Shown here in pieces: positions 53,456 through 61,126 of a stretch of DNA of 64,000 bases. Both the position numbers and the translations under genes were made by a program. Below the pieces are notes generated by a model. That model did not search any database. It worked only from the letters and a program-made list of their open reading frames with translations, and had not been told where the DNA came from. Source of the stretch: Nitrospira moscoviensis. Its GTDB lineage: Bacteria; Nitrospirota; Nitrospiria; Nitrospirales; Nitrospiraceae. Location: positions 4,194,001 to 4,258,000 of the forward strand of contig NZ_CP011801.1 of assembly GCF_001273775.1 (NCBI RefSeq). The letters run 5' to 3'. The number at the start of each line of letters is the position of its first letter. Position 1 is the stretch's first letter.

Positions 53456-56092
53456 CTAGGGATGCGCTGCCCGCCAGTTCTTGCCAACGCCTAAATCTAC
53501 TTTGAGCGGCACCGATAAGTTGAGCTGCTTCCCGACGGCTTCCATTTCGCTCTTCACCAGCCGCTTGGCTTCGTCCAGATCGTGCTCCGGCACTTCGAAG
53601 ATCAGCTCGTCGTGGACTTGGAGGATCATCTTCACGTGCGGGAGGTCTTCGTGCAGCTTCCTGTGGACATTGATCATGGCGAGCTTGATCAAGTCGGCGG
53701 CGGAGCCTTGGATGGGGCTGTTCACCGCCATGCGTTCGCCGACGCCGCGCTGGACCGGATCGCCGCTGTGCAGTTCGGGGATCGGCCGGCGGCGGCCGAG
53801 GATCGTCGTGGTGTAGCCTTTGGTCTTCGCGTCCGAGATATTCCGGTCCATGAGCTCACGGACCGCGGCGAACTTTTCAAAGAACGTCTCGATGTACTTC
53901 TTCGCCTCCGCCTGCGACACGCCGATGTTCTGTGATAGCCCAAACGGACTGATGCCGTAGACGATGCCGAACACGACGGTTTTGGCCGCCCGCCGCATCT
54001 CGCGTGTGATCTGGCTGGACGGCAAGCCGAAGATTTCCATGGCGGTCGCCATGTGAATGTCCTCGCCCTTGGCGAACACGCCGACGAGCCGGGGATCCTG
54101 CGAGAGGTGGGCGAGGATGCGGGGCTCGATCTGGCTGTAGTCGGCGCAGAGCAACTCGTGGCCCTTGGGCGCGATGAAGGCTTCGCGGATTCGCAGGCCG
54201 TAGTCGCCTTTCACCGGGATGTTTTGCAGATTCGGCTCGGTGGAGGACAACCGTCCGGTCGCGGCCACGGTTTGATTCAGCGACGTGTGCAGCCGCTTCG
54301 TGTCGGGATTGATCAGCTCGGGCAGCGCATCCACATAGGTGGACTTGAGCTTGCTCAAGGTCCGGTAGTTCAAAATCTGCGCGGGTAGCTCGTGCTGCGC
54401 AGCCAGCTGGGTGAGCGTGTCTTCATCGGTCGAATAGCCGGTCTTGGTTTTGCGGATCGGCTTCAAGGCGAGCTTTTCGAACAGGACCGCCGCCAGTTGC
54501 TTCGGCGAATTGATGTTGAACTCCCCACCGGCTAATCGTGCGATGCTTTCCATCATCCGGTCGAGCTCGCGCTCCAGTTCCTTGCTCAGCGCGTGCAGCC
54601 CGTCGACATCCAGCAAAAAACCGTTTCGTTCAATGTCGGCCAATACCGGGACGAGCGGCATTTCCACGTCTTGAAACAGCTTCAGGCTACCCTGCTCCCG
54701 TAACCGTTCCTGCATGAGGGGCGCGAGCTTCGCGATGGCGGCGGCACGTTCGGCGGCCTGTTCGTGCGAGCCGGTTTCGACTTCGAACAAGGATGCAGCG
54801 GGAGCCGGCTCGCTTTCCCGCGCCCCGAGCCGATGGTCCAGCAGTTCCAAAGCCAGCGTATCGAGCCCATGGTCCCGCCGGTTCGGATTCAACAGATAGT
54901 CGGCGATCATCGTGTCGAAATAGGGCCCGGCCAGCGTCACGCCGATCCGGTGCAACGCCAGCAACACCGACTTCAAATCGTGAACGGCCTTGGTTCGCGT
55001 GGCGTCGTGAAACAACGCCGTGATCGGGCGCATGTACCCATGCACGTCCAGCGGGATGAAGGCCGTCCTGGAGGCCGCCGACAGCGCGATCCCTTGCACA
55101 TCGGCCCGAACGCCGGGCGGACCGGAAAGGAGACAGTGCACCGCGACCGTCTCCGTCTTTCCCATCCGGTCGACGAAGGCCCTCGCCGCCGATTCGCTCT
55201 CGATCGTTTCGACGGCGGCATCATGGATCGACGCTTGCGGCGCCGACGGCTGCACCGATTTCAACAGGGAGGTGAATTCGAGCTCGCGAAGCAGCTCGAC
55301 CAATCGGTCCTCGTGCGCCGGCTTGACGTGCAGCGCCTCCGCGTCGAACTCCACCGGACTGTCGGTCTGAATGGTCGCCAGGCGCCGGCTCAGCCGGGCG
55401 TTCTCGGCCTGCTCGATCAGCATGGTTTTCGTCCTGGCGGGCGTCACGTCCTCCACCCGCCGCAACAGCTCTTCAATCGTGCCGAACTGGCCGATCAGCT
55501 TCGTAGCCGTTTTCTCCCCGATGCCCTTCACGCCGGGAATGTTGTCGATGGCGTCGCCCATGAGGCCCATGATCTCCGCCACCCGCGCCGGCTCCACCCC
55601 GAATCGCTCGCGGCATTCCGGTTCGCCGATCCACTTGTCTTTGACCGGATCGTAGATCCGCACGCGGGGCGTCAAGAGTTGGTACATGTCCTTGTCGCTC
55701 GTGACGATCACCACGTCGTGCCCCGCCTGCTCCGCCTTGCGCGCCAGGGTGCCGATGATGTCGTCCGCTTCATGGCCGGCCAGCCGAATGGCGGGGATCG
55801 CCAGCGCTTCCACCACCCGGTGAATGTAGGGCACTTGCGCGCTCATGGCGTCCGGCATCGGCGGGCGCTGGGCCTTGTAGGCTTGATACTCCTCATGCCG
55901 TTGCGTAGGACCCTTCTCATCGAAGACCACCGCGACCGCGTCCGGGCGGTGTTCCCGCAGAATTTTGAGCAGCATGGTCGTAAATCCGTAGACGGCGTTG
56001 GTCTGGAAGCCTTTGGAATTGGAGAGCGGCGGCAAGGCAAAGAACGCCCTATAGATGTAGGCGCTGCCGTCGATGAGATAGAGGGTCGGCAT
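53456..56092 (-). CDS. polA: DNA polymerase I (proofreading domain apparently inactive)
   Basis: This encodes 878 residues from ATG at 56092; a start 27 bases earlier is spurious. The 5' nuclease domain shows LYLIDGSAYIYRAFFALPP, VTSDKDMYQLL and GLMGDAIDNIPGVKGIGEKTA. In the 3'-5' exonuclease region the DxE of motif I is absent (ETVAVHCLLSGPPG), as in Taq polymerase. The polymerase motifs are intact: LCADYSQIEPRILAHLSQD, RRAAKTVVFGIVYGISPFGL and LQVHDELIFEVP. It fills gaps in repair and lagging-strand synthesis. Confidence 0.95.
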   Translation of the reverse strand: MPTLYLIDGSAYIYRAFFALPPLSNSKGFQTNAVYGFTTMLLKILREHRPDAVAVVFDEKGPTQRHEEYQAYKAQRPPMPDAMSAQVPYIHRVVEALAIPAIRLAGHEADDIIGTLARKAEQAGHDVVIVTSDKDMYQLLTPRVRIYDPVKDKWIGEPECRERFGVEPARVAEIMGLMGDAIDNIPGVKGIGEKTATKLIGQFGTIEELLRRVEDVTPARTKTMLIEQAENARLSRRLATIQTDSPVEFDAEALHVKPAHEDRLVELLRELEFTSLLKSVQPSAPQASIHDAAVETIESESAARAFVDRMGKTETVAVHCLLSGPPGVRADVQGIALSAASRTAFIPLDVHGYMRPITALFHDATRTKAVHDLKSVLLALHRIGVTLAGPYFDTMIADYLLNPNRRDHGLDTLALELLDHRLGARESEPAPAASLFEVETGSHEQAAERAAAIAKLAPLMQERLREQGSLKLFQDVEMPLVPVLADIERNGFLLDVDGLHALSKELERELDRMMESIARLAGGEFNINSPKQLAAVLFEKLALKPIRKTKTGYSTDEDTLTQLAAQHELPAQILNYRTLSKLKSTYVDALPELINPDTKRLHTSLNQTVAATGRLSSTEPNLQNIPVKGDYGLRIREAFIAPKGHELLCADYSQIEPRILAHLSQDPRLVGVFAKGEDIHMATAMEIFGLPSSQITREMRRAAKTVVFGIVYGISPFGLSQNIGVSQAEAKKYIETFFEKFAAVRELMDRNISDAKTKGYTTTILGRRRPIPELHSGDPVQRGVGERMAVNSPIQGSAADLIKLAMINVHRKLHEDLPHVKMILQVHDELIFEVPEHDLDEAKRLVKSEMEAVGKQLNLSVPLKVDLGVGKNWRAAHP

Positions 56093-56137
56093 GGGCGACG
56101 ACACAAGGAAACAGGCCAAAAGGGAACAGTAGGACGT

Positions 56138-56569
56138 TCAGGGATCCGGCGCAATCGTCAGCGGCGGCTTGCCGAATTTCTCGCGCATGCTGTTGATGGC
56201 GCTGAGGACGGTCGGCTGCCCGATCATCTTGGCTTCCAGCTTCCGCTTGCCCGGGAAGTCCAGCATGGTCACTCCGATCAACATCGTCAGGATGCCTTGG
56301 CCGGGCAGGAACAACATCAAAAACCCGACGAACACAAATACGGCGCCGACGACGTTCTTTACCAGATGGCCCAGCCCCCGAAGCACCGGGTGGTGATCGG
56401 CCATCCAACGTCGCGGCACCCGCGTATCGAAAAAGTCGGCCGGCAGCCGCACCAGGATAAATGGGATCGCCACCAGCGACCCGACGAAAAAGATTAAGGA
56501 GAGGACCGTGAGGGCGACGAGTGTATCGGTTGAAACATACTGGTGAACCGCTGCCAGGAGAGCGTCCAT
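56138..56569 (-). CDS. PGPGW-type transmembrane protein
   Basis: This encodes 143 residues with an N-terminal transmembrane helix (LTVLSLIFFVGSLVAIPFIL) and a second hydrophobic hairpin (GAVFVFVGFLMLFLPGQGIL) ending TMLIGVTMLDFPGKRKLE, the signature of the putative transmembrane PGPGW family. The C-terminal tail is basic and cytoplasmic (INSMREKFGKPPLTIAP). Function unknown. It lies 45 bases upstream of polA on the same strand and is divergent from the promoter at 56632. Confidence 0.78.
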   Translation of the reverse strand: MDALLAAVHQYVSTDTLVALTVLSLIFFVGSLVAIPFILVRLPADFFDTRVPRRWMADHHPVLRGLGHLVKNVVGAVFVFVGFLMLFLPGQGILTMLIGVTMLDFPGKRKLEAKMIGQPTVLSAINSMREKFGKPPLTIAPDP

Positions 56570-56631
56570 CGGTCGGGCATCCTAACATGGGCCTCAGACA
56601 CCCTCAAGGCGAACGGCGGCGCACAGCTCTG

Positions 56632-56660
56632 TTTACCCGGCGGGAGGCCGGGGCTATAAT
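56632..56660 (+). promoter_or_regulatory. Promoter for the small secreted protein and DsrE genes
   Basis: TTTACC (56632-56637) and a perfect TATAAT (56655-56660) are 17 bases apart. The start near 56667 leaves only about 14 bases before the ATG at 56681, with GAGGT as the ribosome site. Confidence 0.65.
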
Positions 56661-56680
56661 CAGCCGCACGAGGTCGAGTC

Positions 56681-57031
56681 ATGGTTGTGACTGTCTTTCG
56701 GTGGCTATTCCTCCCCGCGGTCCTTGCGCTGGTTACCTTTTCCGACCCCGTCGGGCAGGCGGCCGATCTGCCCGGCGCGGATGAGCTTCACATCGAAATC
56801 TCCAAGAAAGGGCTGGGGAAGGAAGTGGTGATTACGCGCGGCGCGCAGGAATGGTTCATGCTGATCGAGGTGACGCCGGAGAACACCGTGGTGGTACGGC
56901 AGGAGAAGGACCAGGACCGTTACCTCGTGGACGAAAGCGAGACGCACGACCGCCCGCTGACCGCCGGCGAGGTGGACGCCGCCATCGCGGATTACGTCAA
57001 CAGCGTGAAAACCCGCGCTCAGAAAAAGTAA
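56681..57031 (+). CDS. Small secreted protein of unknown function
   Basis: This encodes 116 residues. A signal peptide (VFRWLFLPAVLALVTFS, cleavage near QAA) precedes an 85-residue charged domain (VVITRGAQEWFMLIEVTPENTVVV, then a helical C-terminus VDAAIADYVNSVKTRAQK). No Cys or metal motif. The family is not recognised. It is followed after 5 bases by a DsrE-like gene and both follow the promoter at 56632, so a link to sulfur trafficking is possible but unproven. Confidence 0.65.
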   Translation: MVVTVFRWLFLPAVLALVTFSDPVGQAADLPGADELHIEISKKGLGKEVVITRGAQEWFMLIEVTPENTVVVRQEKDQDRYLVDESETHDRPLTAGEVDAAIADYVNSVKTRAQKK

Positions 57032-57036
57032 GCTCC

Positions 57037-57453
57037 ATGCCGAAACCCAAGTTCGTGATCTTCGCCCACAACGCCACCTACGATAAGCTTCACCAAGTCG
57101 CCACGCTCGGCATGACCGCCGCCGCCATGGGGAAAGAGGTGATCGTCGTCCTGCTGTTCTGGACGATCAAAAAACTCGCGGACGGGAGGATCGACGAGCT
57201 GGACTTCCCGCCGGAATATGCCGCTTCGGCCGACCAGGTCGCGCGCCTGCTCAAGGAAAAGAAAGTGCCGAAGATTTCCGAGATGTTTCAAGACGCCAAA
57301 CACGTGGGAAGCTTTCGGCTGATCGCCTGCAGCGCCGGCCTCGAGTACATGGGCGTAGACGGTGCGGCGGTGGAAAAGAACGTCGATGAAGTGCTGGGCC
57401 TGCCCGCCATTCTGACACTCACCGCCGACGCCGAAACGAAGCTGTTCATCTGA
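57037..57453 (+). CDS. DsrE/DsrF-like sulfur-carrier family protein
   Basis: This encodes 138 residues from ATG at 57037. The N-terminal strand-loop KFVIFAHNATYDKLHQVATLGMTAAAMGKEVIVVLLFW and the C-terminal FRLIACSAGLEYMGVD give the DsrE fold with the conserved Cys of the persulfide-binding loop. Such proteins pass sulfane sulfur between partners, or serve as peroxiredoxin-like proteins. It is the second gene of a two-gene transcript and converges with nth. A related, larger DsrE-like protein lies at 60407. Confidence 0.8.
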   Translation: MPKPKFVIFAHNATYDKLHQVATLGMTAAAMGKEVIVVLLFWTIKKLADGRIDELDFPPEYAASADQVARLLKEKKVPKISEMFQDAKHVGSFRLIACSAGLEYMGVDGAAVEKNVDEVLGLPAILTLTADAETKLFI

Positions 57454-57521
57454 AATCCGTGACGGGTGACGCACGACCAGCGAAATCGCGGGCCAACCTT
57501 GTCACCGTCACAGGTCACGCC

Positions 57522-58181
57522 TCACCGTGACGTGGTCACTCCGACCCGATCGCAGTACTCGATGATCTTGCAGCGGCTGCAAAACGGAGAGACGGGCTGG
57601 CAAAGGTTCTGCCCGTACGGCACCAGCAGATCGTTGAAGGTGATCCAGTACCGTTTCGGCAGCTTGCTGCGCAAGGCCTGCTCCGTCTGTTCCGGTGTGG
57701 CGGTTTTCACATAACCCCATCGGTTGCTGATGCGGTGGACATGGATGTCCACGCAGATCCCCGGCTTGCCGTAGCCGACCGTCACCACCAGATTCGCCGT
57801 CTTCCGGCCGACGCCCGGAAGCGTGACCAGCTCTTCGATGGAATCCGGCACGGTGCCGCCGTACTGATCGATGAGCCGGCGGCAGATCTGGTGAATGGCT
57901 TTGGCTTTGGTGCGGTAGAAGCCGACGGGATAGATGGCCTTTTCGATGCGCTTCAGCGGAACCTTGAGCAAGGTCTCCGGCGTATGGGCCAACGCAAACA
58001 GGCGCGCACTGGCTTCACTTGTCGTCTTGTCTTTGGTCCGGAGACTGAGGAGACAGGAGATCAGGATCCGAAAGGGATCACGGGCGGACTCACGGGCGAC
58101 GACACCGACCACCGGCTCCTGCCATTGGCGGATTTCGCGCTTGACGATCCGAAGGGCCGCGTGGATCTGGTCCTGACGCAT
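57522..58181 (-). CDS. nth: Endonuclease III (DNA glycosylase/AP lyase)
   Basis: This 219-residue base-excision repair enzyme removes oxidised pyrimidines. The helix-hairpin-helix carries the catalytic Lys in ELVTLPGVGRKTANLV and the catalytic Asp in GICVDIHVHRI. The C-terminal 4Fe-4S cluster ligands are exact: CQPVSPFCSRCKIIEYC (spacing 6, 2, 5). It converges with the DsrE gene, and 68 bases of GTGAC-rich repeats lie between the two stops. Confidence 0.94.
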   Translation of the reverse strand: MRQDQIHAALRIVKREIRQWQEPVVGVVARESARDPFRILISCLLSLRTKDKTTSEASARLFALAHTPETLLKVPLKRIEKAIYPVGFYRTKAKAIHQICRRLIDQYGGTVPDSIEELVTLPGVGRKTANLVVTVGYGKPGICVDIHVHRISNRWGYVKTATPEQTEQALRSKLPKRYWITFNDLLVPYGQNLCQPVSPFCSRCKIIEYCDRVGVTTSR

Positions 58182-58246
58182 CGAGCGAGGAGTCTCGAAG
58201 TCGGCGCACAGAGGGATGGGGAGGGCTCGAGCGGCGTGGTTGCCCT

Positions 58247-58441
58247 CTACTCAGGCTTCCGCTTCGCCAGCCACTTCTGCCGGCGCCGTTGAGCCTCGCG
58301 CTGTTTCGCTTTCTTTCTCACGCTCGGCTTCTCGTAATACCGGCGGCGCTTCAGCTCCCGGAACAGACCTTCGCCGGCGAGCTTCTTCTTGGCGACCTTC
58401 AGGGCTTTTTCGACGTTGTTGTTGAAAACTTTGATTTCCAT
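58247..58441 (-). CDS. rpsU: 30S ribosomal protein S21
   Basis: This encodes 64 residues: IKVFNNNVEKALKVAKKKLAGEGLFREL then RRRYYEKPSVRKKAKQREA, the universal S21 pattern with a basic C-terminal tail. S21 binds the platform of the small subunit near the anti-Shine-Dalgarno. It lies 57 bases downstream of ftcD and 65 upstream of nth on the same strand. Confidence 0.94.
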   Translation of the reverse strand: MEIKVFNNNVEKALKVAKKKLAGEGLFRELKRRRYYEKPSVRKKAKQREAQRRRQKWLAKRKPE

Positions 58442-58498
58442 CCGATCCGACTTTCTACTTTCTCAGGCTGCGCCTGTTCTGGGGCTGTCACCACGTCT

Positions 58499-59974
58499 TC
58501 AAGACGGCGGAGTGTAGCATAGCCCCCGGAGTTCCTCAAGACTTCGAGTCACGGCGGCGATCCGACCTTCGAACATCGCCCGCACTTCTTTATTTTTCAA
58601 TAGCTTGATATTGACTTTGGCAGTATGGAGTCCGGCCTCGGAAGAAGCGAGAGCCATGATCAGCGCCACGGTCAAGTCCGACCGGACGGCCGGCTTGGCG
58701 GCGTCCCGGTAGGCCGCCACCGCCCGGCCGACCGCACAAGCCGCCTCGGCAATCTCCACCGGCACCGCCGTCGCCCGATGCATCGCCGCTTCCATGTGAT
58801 CGGACCGCTCCGGCCGCTCCTTTGGAACTTTGCCGGCCCGCGCCACTTCACCATAGGCTGCCATATCGGCCTGGACCAGCCCCTGCAGCCGCTCGGCGAA
58901 TCGGAGCAATGTTTGTTCGGCCTCGCCTCGCTCCGCAAGTCGTGCGCCCATCACTCCCAGCGCCGCGGCCAGCGCCCCGACCAGCGCGGCCACACTCCCT
59001 CCCGCCGGCGTCGGGTTTGGCGCAGCGACGTCGCGGAGAAAGCCGGCCAACGAGCTGCCGTCCGCCCCCGCCATCGCCGCCCTCATGCGCGTCTCAAGAA
59101 TCTGCGCCGGGTCGAATCGCTCGCATTCGAGAAACGCAACTCCCACCTGATTCAACGCCTCCTGCGGGACGAGTCCGATGAATTCGCTCCCGGCGATGTC
59201 GACGCCGTACTTGGCGGCTTCGGTCTTCACCGCTTGAAATGCGGCCTGCAGGGGGGTGACGCGATAGTCCGTAAGATTCATCGAGACCTGGACCAGACCG
59301 CGGCTCGGCAACGGCACGCCGATGGCCTTGAGCGACGGCAGGCCGCCGGTCGACTCGCGGACGGCCCGCGCGATAGCTTGGGCGATCGGAAGGTCCTGGC
59401 TCTTGAGGTTCACGTTGAAGGCGATGAGCGTCGGCCTGGCGCCGATGACGATCGCGCCGGCGGTGTCGTGCAATGTCGGGGGGCCGTAATCCGGCGTCCA
59501 CGACGGGTCGGATTCCATCCGCGCGCGCAACCCCGGCAGTCCGCCCTGTCGGATGCGTTCCAGTCGCACCCGTGTTGACGTCGTCGCCGCCCGCTCATAG
59601 AGAAAGACCGGGATTCGCAACTCATCGCCGACCCGGCGGCCGAGCCGGCGGGCCAATTGGACACACTCGTCCATCGTCACGCCTTCGATGGGCACGAACG
59701 GCACCACGTCGGTCGCTCCCACGCGAGGATGGACGCCGCTGTGACGACGGAGATCGATGAGCCTGGTGGCCGTCTGGATTGCCCGCCACGCGGCTTCCGC
59801 CACCGCCTCCGGAGAACCGATAAACGTCACGACGGAACGGTGGTGGTCGGCGTCCATGGAATGGTCCAGCAACCACACGTCCGGCACCGACGTCACGGCC
59901 GCGACGATGGCGTGGACCGTCGCCGGCTCGCGGCCTTCGCTGAAATTCGGCACACATTTCACGATCCGGTTCAT
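58499..59974 (-). CDS. ftcD: Bifunctional glutamate formiminotransferase / formimidoyl-tetrahydrofolate cyclodeaminase
   Basis: This encodes 491 residues. The N-terminal domain opens VKCVPNFSEGREPATVHAIVA and contains HSGVHPRVGATDVVPFVPIE, the formiminotransferase signature. The C-terminal helical domain shows VAAPNPTPAGGSVAALVGALAAAL and DAAKPAVRSDLTVALI, the cyclodeaminase type. It channels one-carbon units from formiminoglutamate into folate; the histidine-degradation genes that would supply substrate are not in the window. A terminator precedes it at 60007. Confidence 0.9.
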   Translation of the reverse strand: MNRIVKCVPNFSEGREPATVHAIVAAVTSVPDVWLLDHSMDADHHRSVVTFIGSPEAVAEAAWRAIQTATRLIDLRRHSGVHPRVGATDVVPFVPIEGVTMDECVQLARRLGRRVGDELRIPVFLYERAATTSTRVRLERIRQGGLPGLRARMESDPSWTPDYGPPTLHDTAGAIVIGARPTLIAFNVNLKSQDLPIAQAIARAVRESTGGLPSLKAIGVPLPSRGLVQVSMNLTDYRVTPLQAAFQAVKTEAAKYGVDIAGSEFIGLVPQEALNQVGVAFLECERFDPAQILETRMRAAMAGADGSSLAGFLRDVAAPNPTPAGGSVAALVGALAAALGVMGARLAERGEAEQTLLRFAERLQGLVQADMAAYGEVARAGKVPKERPERSDHMEAAMHRATAVPVEIAEAACAVGRAVAAYRDAAKPAVRSDLTVALIMALASSEAGLHTAKVNIKLLKNKEVRAMFEGRIAAVTRSLEELRGLCYTPPS

Positions 59975-60006
59975 CGGCGCGCTCGCGGCGGCTCATCAAA
60001 CAGAAA

Positions 60007-60036
60007 AGCCGGAGGGAACGCCCGTTCCCTCCGGCT
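60007..60036 (-). terminator. Terminator after the TusA-like gene
   Basis: A perfect 14-bp inverted repeat (60007-60020 and 60023-60036, core CCGGAGGGAACG) is followed on the minus strand by TTTTCTGTTT. It ends the DsrE-TusA transcript before ftcD. Confidence 0.75.
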
Positions 60037-60072
60037 CCATCGTAATGGATTCATGAGGTGGGTGAAGATCGG

Positions 60073-60318
60073 TTACTTGGCCTTCTTCACGAACGCTTTG
60101 TAGATGCGGCCGGACTTGGCTTGTTCTTCTTCCATGCCGAGCATCTCATGGCCGGTGGTTTCGCACCACGCCGGCATGTCTTTCTTGATGCCCTCGTCGT
60201 CCGACACCACTTCCAGCACTTGTCCCAGCGCCAGCTCCTTGATCTTCTTGGAGGTCAGGATAATGGGCATCGGGCAAAAGTACCCCAGCGTATCGAGCTT
60301 GATATCGGCTTGCATCAT
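60073..60318 (-). CDS. TusA-like sulfurtransferase
   Basis: This encodes 81 residues from ATG at 60318, with an ATG repeat 3 bases on; a longer frame to 60393 is intergenic sequence. The TusA hallmark LDTLGYFCPMPIILTSKKI carries the catalytic Cys15 in CPxP. The tail SDDEGIKKDMPAWCETTGHEM, with a second Cys, is usual. TusA proteins relay sulfane sulfur for tRNA thiolation, molybdenum cofactor formation or sulfur oxidation. It follows a DsrE-like gene, with an unusual 20-bp inverted repeat in the gap. Confidence 0.88.
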   Translation of the reverse strand: MMQADIKLDTLGYFCPMPIILTSKKIKELALGQVLEVVSDDEGIKKDMPAWCETTGHEMLGMEEEQAKSGRIYKAFVKKAK

Positions 60319-60326
60319 AGAATCCC

Positions 60327-60399
60327 GTTTCTTTGGTTTGTCTGGTTTGTTTGGTTTTTCTGGTTGCGAATCCCCTGGCACCAGACAAACCAAAGAAAC
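60327..60399 (-). repeat. Perfect 20-bp inverted repeat between DsrE-like and TusA-like genes
   Basis: The arms 60327-60346 and 60380-60399 are exact inverted repeats (core TTTCTTTGGTTTGTCTGG). The 33-base loop between them repeats the same GGTTTGTTTGG wording. The stem would form in the DsrE-TusA mRNA and ends 9 bases before the TusA start, where it could hide or expose the ribosome site. It lacks the T-run of a terminator. Confidence 0.7.
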
Positions 60400-60406
60400 C
60401 CATCAA

Positions 60407-60937
60407 CTAAATGAACAAGTTCACGCTCCCCTGCTTCGCTTCGGCCAGATAGGTCGTCACCCCGGCGAACTGATCGATTCCGTCGATGAGCGTGTCTTTC
60501 GTAATCCCCATGAGCCCCATCGTCGTGGTGCAAGCGATGAACCGGACGCCGAGATCCAGCGCCGTCTGCATCAGTTCGGGTACGCCGGGCATCCGGTTCT
60601 GCTTCATCACCTTCTGCATCATCTTCGTCCCGATGCCGCCGAAATGGAACCGCGACAAGGGCAGGGACTCGGCGCCGCCTTTATTGAGCAGGCCGAACAT
60701 CCGGCGGAGCCAGTCCTTCGCGGAACTGGTCGCGCCGTTTTTGCGGATCGTGTTCAGGCCCCAGAAGGTGAAAAACACCGTCACTTGCATGCCCATCGCG
60801 GCGGCGCCGGTCGCGATGATGAACGCGGCCATGGCGCGATCGAGATCGCCGCTCAGCAGCACGATCGTGACCTTCTCCGGCTTCGACTCTTGTAAGTGGG
60901 CCAACGTGGCGGTCGGCTCTATTTGCGTGGCGTTCAT
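60407..60937 (-). CDS. DsrE/DsrF/DrsH-like protein
   Basis: This encodes 176 residues from ATG at 60937, with GAGGTG upstream; a frame to 61009 includes promoter sequence. The domain shows VTIVLLSGDLDRAMAAFIIATGAAAMGM and the persulfide-loop Cys in RFIACTTTMGLMGITKDTL, the larger DrsE type with an internal helical insertion (SRFHFGGIGTKMMQKVMKQ). It is transcribed with the TusA-like gene, a pairing seen in sulfur-relay gene sets. No dsr, sox or hdr genes are in this window, so the substrate is open. Confidence 0.85.
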   Translation of the reverse strand: MNATQIEPTATLAHLQESKPEKVTIVLLSGDLDRAMAAFIIATGAAAMGMQVTVFFTFWGLNTIRKNGATSSAKDWLRRMFGLLNKGGAESLPLSRFHFGGIGTKMMQKVMKQNRMPGVPELMQTALDLGVRFIACTTTMGLMGITKDTLIDGIDQFAGVTTYLAEAKQGSVNLFI

Positions 60938-60979
60938 GATGTCACCTCGGTGAGAACCCGCGATTTTTCTGCGTGAGAC

Positions 60980-61009
60980 AGAATAGTATGGGGTTCCTCG
61001 AAGAGTCAA
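60980..61009 (-). promoter_or_regulatory. Promoter for the DsrE-TusA transcript
   Basis: On the minus strand TTGACT (complement of 61004-61009) is followed by TATTCT after 18 bases (complement of 60980-60985) or TACTAT after 15 (complement of 60983-60988). It is divergent from, and 35 bases away from, the oxygenase promoter. Confidence 0.5.
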
Positions 61010-61044
61010 GAAACGCTCACCGCGGGCGCCGATCCGCCGTTCGC

Positions 61045-61073
61045 TTGACCTTGCTCCGATCGGCCGTTATAGT
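61045..61073 (+). promoter_or_regulatory. Promoter for the Rieske oxygenase
   Basis: TTGACC (61045-61050) and TATAGT (61068-61073) are exactly 17 bases apart. Transcription would start near 61080, 47 bases before the ATG at 61127. Confidence 0.65.
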
Positions 61074-61126
61074 GCCGGCCAACTCGGTATCCACGCATCG
61101 CGGCACCGCATTTCCTTCCTCGGTCT

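Noticed and set aside
57454..57540. GTGAC/GTCAC-rich inverted and direct repeats between the DsrE gene and nth.
   Set aside because: The repeats are short and imperfect; they may help end convergent transcription, but no stable stem with a T-run is evident.
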